Shown: one piece after another, positions 1-6,995 of the stretch | Layout: the number at the start of each line of letters is the position of its first letter | Numbering within the stretch: the first letter of the stretch is position 1 | DNA from: an uncultured Eubacteriales bacterium | GTDB taxonomy: Bacteria; Bacillota; Clostridia; Peptostreptococcales; Anaerovoracaceae | Direction of reading: 5' to 3' | Assembly (NCBI GenBank): GCA_902793875.1 | Contig: CADBFL010000051.1 | Location: 1-10,145, forward strand | DNA: 10,145 nt | Position numbers and translations under genes: made by a program | Notes under the pieces: generated by a model | Database searches by the model: none | What the model was told of the DNA's origin: nothing | The model's input: only the letters and a program-made list of their open reading frames with translations

Positions 1-878
1 TATTCAATAATGTAACCAAAAAATACGGCGAGAACGTGGGACTGATAGATGCTTCGGTGCATATCAAGAGCGGGGATTTCGTATTCCTCGTCGGACCTTC
101 AGGCGCCGGCAAAACGACGTTCATCAAGCTCATCCTGAAAGAGATCGATCCGGACAGCGGAAAGATCATTCTTGCAGGCAGAGACATCACAAAGATGGGC
201 AGAAGAGAGATACCTGACATCAGGCAGAAGATCGGCATGGTGTTCCAGGACTTCAGGCTTCTCGAAAAGAAGACGGTATATGAGAACGTTTCCTTCGCCA
301 TGGAGGTGCTGCACAAGAGCAAGAGCGAGATAAGGGAAAGAGTCCCTCACGTGCTCGAACTGGTGGATATCGCCGACAAGTCAAACAGATATCCTTCGGA
401 GCTTTCGGCCGGAGAACAGCAGAGGGTAGGCATTGCAAGAGCGCTCGCAAACAAGCCGAGGATGCTCATATGCGATGAGCCTACAGGAAACCTCGACCCT
501 ATCACTGCCATGGACATCATGGCTCTTCTCGAGCAGATCAACATAAGAGGCACTACGATCCTCATGGTCACGCATGCCAAGGACATAGTGGACAAAATGA
601 ACAAGAGGGTAGTCGCCATCGATCACGGACACATAGTCCGCGATGAAGAGGGCAGCTACGGATACGCCAGACAGAATGAGAGCGACAACGACAATCTGTA
701 CATCCCGGGATTCACGGCCTTCATGGACAGCCCGATCAAAGCTGCCACGATGCAGCTGGACCCTGATCTTGCCGAAGCGATCATGGGCAAGACGGTAGCC
801 AGGCCCGACCCGGCGGAGTACGATGTCGACAGCATGATCAGCACATACCTGGACGCAGGGGAGGATATCTATGAGTAG
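1..878 (+). CDS. ftsE: Cell-division ABC transporter ATP-binding protein FtsE (5' end cut by window)
   Basis: Cytoplasmic ATPase of the FtsEX complex, which drives FtsX to switch on extracytoplasmic peptidoglycan hydrolases. The reading frame is open to the window edge and encodes FNNVTKKYGENV from base 3, the usual FtsE N-terminus. The true start therefore lies a few codons upstream, and the GTG at 36 is an internal Val. Visible motifs: Walker A GPSGAGKT (93-116), Q-loop VFQDFRLL, ABC signature LSAGEQQR (402-425), Walker B MLICDEP (462-482) and H-loop MVTHA (564-578). All ATPase residues are intact. The normal FtsE fold ends near GSYGYAR (about 671). A further 68 residues follow (672-875), rich in Asp, Pro and Met, so the protein is about 290 residues against a usual 220-230. 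The stop overlaps the ftsX start by 8 bases. Family assignment is firm; the role of the tail is unknown. Confidence 0.95.
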   Translation, partial: FNNVTKKYGENVGLIDASVHIKSGDFVFLVGPSGAGKTTFIKLILKEIDPDSGKIILAGRDITKMGRREIPDIRQKIGMVFQDFRLLEKKTVYENVSFAMEVLHKSKSEIRERVPHVLELVDIADKSNRYPSELSAGEQQRVGIARALANKPRMLICDEPTGNLDPITAMDIMALLEQINIRGTTILMVTHAKDIVDKMNKRVVAIDHGHIVRDEEGSYGYARQNESDNDNLYIPGFTAFMDSPIKAATMQLDPDLAEAIMGKTVARPDPAEYDVDSMISTYLDAGEDIYE

Positions 879-1761
879 ACCCGGATATAACCTCAAGCAG
901 GCCTTTTCACAGATGGGGAGGAACAAGGCCATGTACTTCACGTCCATACTCGCCATCACGGCTATGATGCTGATCCTGGGGCTTTTCTTCGTGGCATTCG
1001 TAAACGTCAATCTGTTTGCCGCTTCGATCGAAAAGGACTACAACGTTATCCAGATATACCTCAAGGATGATAATTCGGAAGAGGTCAACAAGACGGTCGA
1101 GACCGCCCTTCGCGGATCGCAGGGCGTCGATGAGGTGACATACGTCAGCAAGGACGAGGCCATGGTCACGCTCAAGCAGAAATGGGGAGAGAACGCATAT
1201 CTTCTTGAGAATCTCCCTGAAAATCCTCTTCCGGAATCGTTCATGGTCTATGTCGAGGACAAGGACGCTGCGAACGCTCTCGCCCGAAGCGCGGCTGAGA
1301 TGGAGGGAGTGGAGGATGTCGTATACTACCGCGACACCATGGAAAAACTCGCGCAGGTATCGCATTTCATAGAGATGGGCTCGCTGATAGCCATGGCATT
1401 CCTGGTCATCGTATCGGTCGTGATAGTTGCCAACACGATCAAGCTCACTGTTTTCAACAGGGAGAAGGAGATCGGGATCATGAAATATCTGGGCGCTACA
1501 GACTGGTTCGTCAGAGCTCCGTTCATCTGGGGCGGCGTGATAGTCGGAATGGTATCGGCTTTCATAGCGACGGGGCTGACATACCTGATCTACACAAGGA
1601 TAGTAAAGATAGTAGGCTCGGATATAGCGAGGATAATGTCCGTAACGGTCGTTCCGGCGAAATTCCTGGCTGTGAACATACTCATTATCTTCCTCTGCCT
1701 GGGCATCAGCATAGGCGTATGCGGAAGTATCATATCCATAAGGAAATTCCTTGACAGATAG
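871..1761 (+). CDS. ftsX: Cell-division ABC transporter permease FtsX
   Basis: Membrane half of FtsEX. It transmits ATP hydrolysis by FtsE across the membrane to a peptidoglycan hydrolase rather than transporting a solute. The 296 residues match the family length and topology: cytoplasmic N-terminus, TM1 about 22-46, an extracellular domain about 47-165 (the expected hydrolase-binding region), then TM2 about 168-190, TM3 about 219-241 and TM4 about 265-290. After TM2 the loop KLTVFNREKEIGIMKYLGAT (residues 191-210) is the conserved FtsX/MacB-type coupling segment facing FtsE. The ATG overlaps the last 8 bases of ftsE and is preceded by a strong Shine-Dalgarno GGGGAGG at 858-864, six bases away. 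That supports this start and translational coupling. The next gene encodes the likely extracellular partner. Confidence 0.96.
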   Translation: MSRPGYNLKQAFSQMGRNKAMYFTSILAITAMMLILGLFFVAFVNVNLFAASIEKDYNVIQIYLKDDNSEEVNKTVETALRGSQGVDEVTYVSKDEAMVTLKQKWGENAYLLENLPENPLPESFMVYVEDKDAANALARSAAEMEGVEDVVYYRDTMEKLAQVSHFIEMGSLIAMAFLVIVSVVIVANTIKLTVFNREKEIGIMKYLGATDWFVRAPFIWGGVIVGMVSAFIATGLTYLIYTRIVKIVGSDIARIMSVTVVPAKFLAVNILIIFLCLGISIGVCGSIISIRKFLDR

Positions 1762-1769
1762 GTGCGGAA

Positions 1770-2933
1770 ATGACTAAGAGAAGAAAGAAAAACATCATAC
1801 TGGTATTTCTTCTGATAGCGGCCATGGTAGCGGCGACATTTGCTTCCGCTTTCGGAGCCACGAAAGAAGAAAAGGACAAGGCTCTCCAGGATGCGAAGGA
1901 CGCAAAAGAGGCGACCGAGCAGAAGCGGCAGGAGGCCAAGGACGCCGCAAAGAAGGCTGCCGAGGCTACCGAAAACTTTGAGGAGGCTGAAGAAAAGCTG
2001 AACTCGCTCTCGGAAGACATCAAAGCGACGGAGGCGCAGATCGCGAACACCAGGGCTGAGATCGAAGAGTCCCAGGCGCGCATCGATGCCAAGGAGAAGG
2101 AGATAGAAGAGCAGAATGAAGCGCTCAACAGCAGGCTGACCGCCATGTACAAGACCGGAAACTCCGGATTCGTGGACGTTATCCTGAACTCCGAGAGCGT
2201 CGAGGAACTTCTGTCGAATATAGGGATGGTGCAGAAAATACTTGAGAGCGACAGGGATCTTCTTGAAAAACTCCAGGATGATCATGCGGCGCTCAAGGAG
2301 ATGAAGGCGGCCCTGGAGGCCCAGAAGGCATCCCTTGAGGAGCAGCAGATAGCGCTTGAGGCACAGCAGATAGAGACAGAAGAGCTGAAGAAGAAGTACC
2401 AGAAGGAAGCTGATGAGATGCACGCCCTTCAGGAACAGAAGGAAGCCGAAGCGGCTGAGATGGCGGCAAACGCTCTCGCCAAGCAGCTCGAGGCGGAAGC
2501 CATGATCGTAGAGTCCGGAGGGCAGATCGAGGTACCGGCCGGTGAGTATATGTGGCCGACAGCCTCTAACTGGGAGCTCTCGGACAATTACGGCTGGAGG
2601 ATATGTCCTTTCCACGGAAATGAGTTCCATAACGGTCTGGACGTCGTGCTGTCGAGCGGAACGAACGGAGCGCCTGTGTATGCCATAGCCGACGGCATGG
2701 TGACCATGGCGTCATGGTACGGCGGATACGGAAACTGCATACAGTATGCTATCGGAGGCGGATACAGCGTGCTGTACGGACATCTGAGCGGATATAACTG
2801 CAGCTCGGGACAGTTCGTCAAGAAGGGCACGGTGCTGGGATATATCGGTTCGACCGGAGCTTCCACCGGACCTCATCTGCACTTCACTGTATTCAAGGAC
2901 GGAGATACGGTCAGTCCGTTGTCCCTCTACTGA
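1770..2933 (+). CDS. Secreted coiled-coil M23 peptidoglycan endopeptidase (EnvC/CwlO-like FtsEX partner)
   Basis: Predicted zinc metallo-endopeptidase that cuts peptidoglycan cross-bridges outside the membrane. Residues 1-30 form a signal peptide (basic MTKRRKK, hydrophobic core, small residues ASAFGA near the cleavage site). Residues about 32-250 are an Ala/Glu/Lys/Gln-rich coiled coil of the type that docks on FtsX in EnvC and PcsB. A C-terminal LytM/M23 domain follows (about 260-387). The catalytic set looks complete: H287 and D291 in HNGLD, H338 in YGHLSGY, and H369 and H371 in GPHLHF. By comparison with LytM, H287, D291 and H371 bind zinc, and H338 and H369 are catalytic. E. coli EnvC has lost these ligands, so this protein should be an enzyme rather than only an activator. 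The start is supported by AGGTG at 1760-1764, overlapping the ftsX stop. FtsX as its regulator is inferred from gene order. Confidence 0.93.
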   Translation: MTKRRKKNIILVFLLIAAMVAATFASAFGATKEEKDKALQDAKDAKEATEQKRQEAKDAAKKAAEATENFEEAEEKLNSLSEDIKATEAQIANTRAEIEESQARIDAKEKEIEEQNEALNSRLTAMYKTGNSGFVDVILNSESVEELLSNIGMVQKILESDRDLLEKLQDDHAALKEMKAALEAQKASLEEQQIALEAQQIETEELKKKYQKEADEMHALQEQKEAEAAEMAANALAKQLEAEAMIVESGGQIEVPAGEYMWPTASNWELSDNYGWRICPFHGNEFHNGLDVVLSSGTNGAPVYAIADGMVTMASWYGGYGNCIQYAIGGGYSVLYGHLSGYNCSSGQFVKKGTVLGYIGSTGASTGPHLHFTVFKDGDTVSPLSLY

Positions 2934-2949
2934 TGCACGGAAGGATGTA

Positions 2950-4599
2950 ATGGAGGATCTGCAGCCTGGAATACTCGAAATAATAAGATCCAGAGGAATA
3001 GGGGACGGGGCGCTGGAAGAGTTCCTGTCCCCCAGACCGAGGCTCGCATACGATCCATTCCTTCTCGCGAACATGCGCGAAGGGGTGGATCTGCTGCTTA
3101 GAGCGGTCGATGAGGGCAAAAGGATAGTCATCTACGGGGACTATGACGTCGATGGAATAACATCGACGGCTCTTTTGATGAAAGTGATCGGTTACCTGAC
3201 GGACAACGTCACTTACTATATCCCTTCAAGGCTGGACGAAGGATACGGGCTGCACCGCGAATCCATAGACAGGATAATCGAAGACGGCGGCGAATTCATA
3301 CTCACGGTGGACTGCGGCTCTTCATCGAAGGAAGAGACGGCTTATGCCCGTTCCCGCGGGGTGGAGACGCTGGTGACAGACCACCACAACATGAGCGGAG
3401 ACAGGGCCGAAGGGACAGTCATCAATCCGAGGCTGCCGGAGGACGGATATCCGTTCAAGGGCCTCGCGGGCGTAGGCGTCGCATATAAGCTGGCGCTCGC
3501 AGTGGCAAAGGAACGCAGCATCCCGGGGCCTCTCATGGCGGAGGTGCTCGAGTTCGTCACCATAGGAACGGTCGCCGACATCATGCCCATGCTCGACGAG
3601 AACAGGACGATCGTCAAGTGCGGCCTCAGGAGCATACACCTGGGATGCCGCAATAAAGGCCTCAGAGAGCTGATCGACAGATCGGCTCTGGATTACCGCA
3701 CTCTGAAGTCGGGAGACATCTCGTTCGGCATCGCGCCCAAGATCAACGCATCGGGCAGGCTCGGGGACGCATCGCTGGGAGTCAGACTGCTGCTTTCAGA
3801 TGATGAAAAAGAGATCGCAGAGTGCTGCGATTCTCTGATCGAGGCCAATAAAGAGCGCAGGAGACTCCAGGACGAGGCATACGAGAGAGGAACGGAAATG
3901 CTCGATGATGAGCTTGAAAAAGGGGATTTCATCATCGTCGAGATAAACGACTCCCACGAAGGCGTGCTCGGCATAGTAGCGGGCAAGCTGAGAGAGAAGG
4001 TCAACAGGCCCGTGGTGGTCATATCCGGCAACGGGGACAGCTATAAAGGGACCGGGCGGTCGATCGAAAGCGTCGATCTGTTTGCGATGCTCGATAAATA
4101 CAGGGACAGATTCAGAAGCTTCGGCGGCCACAGCGCCGCCTGCGGCTTTACTATTGACGCGGGGAACATGCAGCAGCTGAGAGACGATCTGAACAGAGAC
4201 CTGAAGGAGGCCTGCGAGCGCGATCCGGACATCCTTGAAGAAAAATACAAAAGCGATGCCGCGATCGAGCCGGGAGAGATCGATCTTCAGTTTGCCGAGG
4301 CTCTCGAGCTGATCGAGCCGTGCGGCAAGGACAATGAAGTGCCTGTCTTTGCCCTGAGGAACGTCAGGGCCGAAAACTGGAGGTTCCTCAAAGATGATCA
4401 CAGGATGGCAAAATTCGCTCTGCGCGATGAAAACGGCGGAAAAATCGACGCAGTGATGTTCAGAAATGCTGCCGAAGCATATATAATAACAGAAAAAGGC
4501 GCGGCAGACATGCTGTGCAACATAGAGATCAATACATGGAGGGATGAAAGGAAAGCGCAGGTGATAGTACGCAAGGTGCTGCCTGCCGGTACCCTTTGA
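2950..4599 (+). CDS. recJ: Single-stranded-DNA-specific exonuclease RecJ
   Basis: Cytoplasmic 5'-to-3' single-strand DNA exonuclease of the DHH phosphoesterase family, acting in recombination and repair. DHH motifs are in order: YGDYDVDG (residues 62-69), TVDCGSSS (119-126, Asp121) and TDHH (143-146, DHH at 144-146). These carry the metal-binding aspartates and histidines. Next come the linker motif INASGRLGDA and the DHHA1 signature FGGHSAACGF (GGH at 392-394), then a C-terminal OB-like region. At 549 residues it is close to E. coli RecJ (577) and lacks the extra C-terminal domain of longer Bacillus forms. The N-terminus is about 20 residues shorter than in typical homologues, but the ATG has an excellent GGAAGGA Shine-Dalgarno at 2939-2945, so the start looks correct. 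Placement inside a cell-wall cluster is unusual. The stop forms a TGATG junction with the next gene. Confidence 0.96.
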   Translation: MEDLQPGILEIIRSRGIGDGALEEFLSPRPRLAYDPFLLANMREGVDLLLRAVDEGKRIVIYGDYDVDGITSTALLMKVIGYLTDNVTYYIPSRLDEGYGLHRESIDRIIEDGGEFILTVDCGSSSKEETAYARSRGVETLVTDHHNMSGDRAEGTVINPRLPEDGYPFKGLAGVGVAYKLALAVAKERSIPGPLMAEVLEFVTIGTVADIMPMLDENRTIVKCGLRSIHLGCRNKGLRELIDRSALDYRTLKSGDISFGIAPKINASGRLGDASLGVRLLLSDDEKEIAECCDSLIEANKERRRLQDEAYERGTEMLDDELEKGDFIIVEINDSHEGVLGIVAGKLREKVNRPVVVISGNGDSYKGTGRSIESVDLFAMLDKYRDRFRSFGGHSAACGFTIDAGNMQQLRDDLNRDLKEACERDPDILEEKYKSDAAIEPGEIDLQFAEALELIEPCGKDNEVPVFALRNVRAENWRFLKDDHRMAKFALRDENGGKIDAVMFRNAAEAYIITEKGAADMLCNIEINTWRDERKAQVIVRKVLPAGTL

Positions 4600-5882
4600 T
4601 GGAAGAATACAAAGGCGGATACAGCAAAGAAGACAACAGAAAGACGATGGGCCTCAGCCTGTCGGATACGGCTTATTACGACGTTAACGTATCCGCCCCT
4701 GAGCCGAGGCCGGCAGAAACGGAGTCTGTTCCCCCGAAAAAAGGAGGGGTCTTCCGTTTTGTGCTGCCTTTCGTCTGCGGCATGCTCTTCTGCCTTCTTC
4801 TGCTCATTGCAGCTGAGTTTTTCGGACTCGGCAGCTTCGTTACACAGAAGAAGTACGCGTATTACCGCTCGCTTGACGAAAACTGCGGCAAGTATTATGA
4901 GATCATGAGACTCATAGACGAAGACCCTATCGCGCTGAAGGGTTCCGGCGAGATAAGCGATGAGATGCTCAGGGAGGCGGTCGCGTCTACGGGCGATCCC
5001 TATGCCCAGTACTTTACCGCCGAAGAATACGAGGAATTCTCGAAAAGATATGCCGGAGAATACATAGGCATAGGCATAGGCGTCGTACAGGACGGCGATG
5101 ACATACTCGTCATCAATGTGTTCGAGGATTCGCCTGCCGCCGAAGCGGGAATAGAGACCGGGGACGTTATAACAAAGGTCGACGGAAAGGTTCCGGCGGA
5201 TGTGGATGAAGCGATAGACATGCTGGCGGGAAAACCGGGGACTTCGGTGACCGTCACATACAAAAGGGGCGAAAAGGAGACGGAGTGCAGTATGAACCGC
5301 GCGAAGATCGAGCAGGATTCGGTGACGTTCAGCAAGGTCGAAGAAACGGATGATACCGGATATATCAGGATAGCGTCGTTCATAGAAGGGACCGACAGGC
5401 AATTCAAGGCAGCGGTAAAAGAGCTTAAGAACGACGGCTGCAGCAAATTCATCATCGATCTCAGGGACAACGGAGGAGGACTTGTGGATGCCGGCATCGG
5501 GATCGCCGACTATCTGCTTCCCGAGTGCACGATAATGACGGAAACCACAAAGAGCGGGGCCGAGACGGTATATACGTCAAAACCGGGTTCGGCGGGCATC
5601 GAGTATGTGGTGCTCGTAAACGGGGACACGGCGAGCGCCTCGGAGATACTGACGGCCGCGATACAGGACAATAACGGAGGCGTTGTGATCGGGTCGAAGA
5701 CATACGGAAAAGGGGTCACGCAGTCTGCGCACAGATTCAGCGACGGTTCCGCCGTCAAGCTGACTGCGACGGAGTATTTCAGGCCGAACGGAGATAAGGT
5801 CAACGGCGTGGGCGTCACGCCCGACATCGAAGTTTCCGACGATGAAGCCATGGACAGGGCGCTGGAGGAACTCGGAAAGTGA
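4599..5882 (+). CDS. Membrane-anchored PDZ/S41 C-terminal processing peptidase (CtpA/CtpB-like)
   Basis: Serine protease of MEROPS family S41 that trims or degrades extracytoplasmic proteins from their C-termini. Layout of 427 residues: a cytoplasmic hydrophilic segment 1-53, one transmembrane helix about 54-78, a tail-binding N-terminal region with DPYAQYF, a PDZ domain about 155-230 starting at YIGIGIGV, then the catalytic core with DLRDNGGG (288-295). The Ser/Lys/Gln triad appears intact: Ser346 in TASASE, Lys371 in YGKG 25 residues later, and Gln375 four residues beyond, matching the CtpB spacing. I chose the ATG at 4599, which overlaps the recJ stop as TGATG, over a TTG one codon earlier. 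There is no good Shine-Dalgarno, so re-initiation from recJ is likely. In Bacillus the ctpB gene lies next to ftsEX, which fits an envelope role here. The substrate is unknown; the M23 hydrolase two genes upstream is a candidate by context only. Confidence 0.93.
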   Translation: MEEYKGGYSKEDNRKTMGLSLSDTAYYDVNVSAPEPRPAETESVPPKKGGVFRFVLPFVCGMLFCLLLLIAAEFFGLGSFVTQKKYAYYRSLDENCGKYYEIMRLIDEDPIALKGSGEISDEMLREAVASTGDPYAQYFTAEEYEEFSKRYAGEYIGIGIGVVQDGDDILVINVFEDSPAAEAGIETGDVITKVDGKVPADVDEAIDMLAGKPGTSVTVTYKRGEKETECSMNRAKIEQDSVTFSKVEETDDTGYIRIASFIEGTDRQFKAAVKELKNDGCSKFIIDLRDNGGGLVDAGIGIADYLLPECTIMTETTKSGAETVYTSKPGSAGIEYVVLVNGDTASASEILTAAIQDNNGGVVIGSKTYGKGVTQSAHRFSDGSAVKLTATEYFRPNGDKVNGVGVTPDIEVSDDEAMDRALEELGK

Positions 5883-6511
5883 GTATGTACTGGGCGTCGC
5901 ACTTCAGCGGAGGGAAGGAAGAAAGCCACAGCCTTCTTGCTGAAGCCATTTCTGAATACACCGGCGATGTGGAACGCGTCGGTGCGCTGATGGAAGGCAT
6001 GTATGCCGGAAAGAACGGGAAGCCGTATATCGACGGCTTCGATTTCTTTTCGATATCACATACGGAGAACGTATGGGCGGTCGTATTCTGTGAACGCGAG
6101 TGCGGCCTGGATATCCAGCTGCCCAGAAAGTGCAGGGCGCTGTCCATAGCGGAGAAGTTCTTTCACCCGGACGACGCAGCTGCGGTGGCGTATGCGGCTG
6201 CTGTGGATCCGCAGAAGGGAAACGACCTGTTCTTCCGTCTGTGGACCAGAAGGGAGGCTCTGGTAAAGGCGGCGGGAGGATCTGTCGGCAACAGGGACTT
6301 GCCTCCGGTGACGGGGGATCGCGCTGTGTACCGCGGCGTGACATACAGCATACACGATGTGGATATGCCCGGCATGCCTGAGATCTACGCGGCCGTATGC
6401 GCAGAGGGCGATGAGGTACCGGGACACGAGATATCCCGACTTGATCAGGTGAACGGACGGTCCGGCGATGGAAACAAAGAAGAAGAGCGAAAACGGAAAA
6501 ACAGCTTTTGA
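5879..6511 (+). CDS. Sfp-type 4'-phosphopantetheinyl transferase superfamily protein
   Basis: Predicted to transfer the 4'-phosphopantetheine arm of CoA to a serine of an acyl- or peptidyl-carrier protein. Family motifs seen: FFSISHTENVWAV (the F-S-SH motif), GLDIQ (residues 76-80), IAEKFFHPDD, and WTRREALVKAAGG (122-134) with Glu126 and Lys130. The length of 210 residues fits single-protein Sfp-type enzymes. In Sfp the motif is DIE with both acidic residues near magnesium; here Asp78 is kept but Gln80 replaces the Glu, a change also tolerated in some family members. The GTG at 5879 overlaps the upstream stop (GTGA) and has GGAGG at 5864-5868; an ATG at 5885 with weaker GGAAAG is the alternative. 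The last 15 codons overlap recX, so the C-terminal tail is probably not conserved. No carrier protein, NRPS or PKS gene is in the window, so the substrate is unknown. Confidence 0.85.
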   Translation: MSMYWASHFSGGKEESHSLLAEAISEYTGDVERVGALMEGMYAGKNGKPYIDGFDFFSISHTENVWAVVFCERECGLDIQLPRKCRALSIAEKFFHPDDAAAVAYAAAVDPQKGNDLFFRLWTRREALVKAAGGSVGNRDLPPVTGDRAVYRGVTYSIHDVDMPGMPEIYAAVCAEGDEVPGHEISRLDQVNGRSGDGNKEEERKRKNSF

Positions 6512-6995
6512 AGCCGCGTGCTCATATCTTGCGAACCGCATGCACACGACGGCGGAGGTCAGAAAGCATCTCGAAAGCAGGGGATACAGCAGCGGCGAGA
6601 CAGACGAAGCCGTAATGGACCTGATCGGAATGAGATACCTTGATGACTATCTCTACGCGGCAAGGTATTATGAGTATAACAGAGAAAAAAAGCGCGGTGT
6701 CATGAGGGCCGAGCGCGAACTGCTTGAAAAGGGCGTTGACCGCGAGACAGTCCGCAATGCGAAAGAGGATTTCCTTTACGAGCAGAACGTGGACGAATAC
6801 AGCGATGCTCTTGAGATAGCGCGCAAAGAGGTATATACGAAAAAGGATATATACGGAGATGATGTGACAGTAAGGGAACTGGATGACAGACTGAGCGCGA
6901 AGATCGCGCGCAGGCTGGAGTCTAAAGGTTATTCGCGGTCCGACATATTCCGCGTGCTCGATACGCTCAGAAGAGAGACGGGTGACAATGACTGA
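6468..6995 (+). CDS. recX: Regulatory protein RecX
   Basis: Small helical cytoplasmic protein that binds RecA filaments and modulates recombinase activity. The 175 residues show the three-helix RecX repeats: AACSYLANRMHTTAEVRKHL (residues 16-35) resembles the usual 'alxyLarR.rs..EL...L' start; MRYLDDYLYAARYYEYNREK is the 'GylDD..fA..yv..r' segment; and KRGVMRAERELLEKGV is the 'kG..ri..eL..kGi' segment. A weaker third repeat follows (SAKIARRLESKGYSRSDIFR). The ATG at 6468 lies 44 bases inside the upstream phosphopantetheinyl transferase gene. An in-frame stop at 6450-6452 rules out a longer protein, and RecX homology begins close to this start. No clear Shine-Dalgarno is seen, so expression probably depends on upstream translation. 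recA is not in the window; recJ is three genes upstream. Confidence 0.88.
   Translation: METKKKSENGKTAFEAACSYLANRMHTTAEVRKHLESRGYSSGETDEAVMDLIGMRYLDDYLYAARYYEYNREKKRGVMRAERELLEKGVDRETVRNAKEDFLYEQNVDEYSDALEIARKEVYTKKDIYGDDVTVRELDDRLSAKIARRLESKGYSRSDIFRVLDTLRRETGDND

Noticed and set aside
36..38. GTG as the start of ftsE
   Set aside because: The frame is open to the window edge and encodes the conserved FtsE N-terminus FNNVTKKYG before this codon; the gene is truncated by the window.
1860..2500. Repetitive Ala/Glu/Lys/Gln coding stretch considered as a DNA repeat or CRISPR-like array
   Set aside because: There is no regular period or conserved repeat unit; it is ordinary coiled-coil composition. 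No CRISPR array is seen anywhere in the window.
1590..2630. 346-residue minus-strand ORF opposite ftsX and the M23 gene
   Set aside because: It is a Leu/Arg-rich mirror of the Glu/Lys/Ala coiled-coil codons on the plus strand, with no recognisable domain.
4398..5402. 334-residue minus-strand ORF opposite recJ and the S41 gene
   Set aside because: It covers clearly conserved S41 and RecJ coding sequence on the other strand and shows no family motif.
6100..6381. 93-residue plus-strand ORF inside the phosphopantetheinyl transferase gene
   Set aside because: It is a Gly/Arg-rich off-frame shadow with no ribosome-binding site of its own, covering the conserved transferase motifs.
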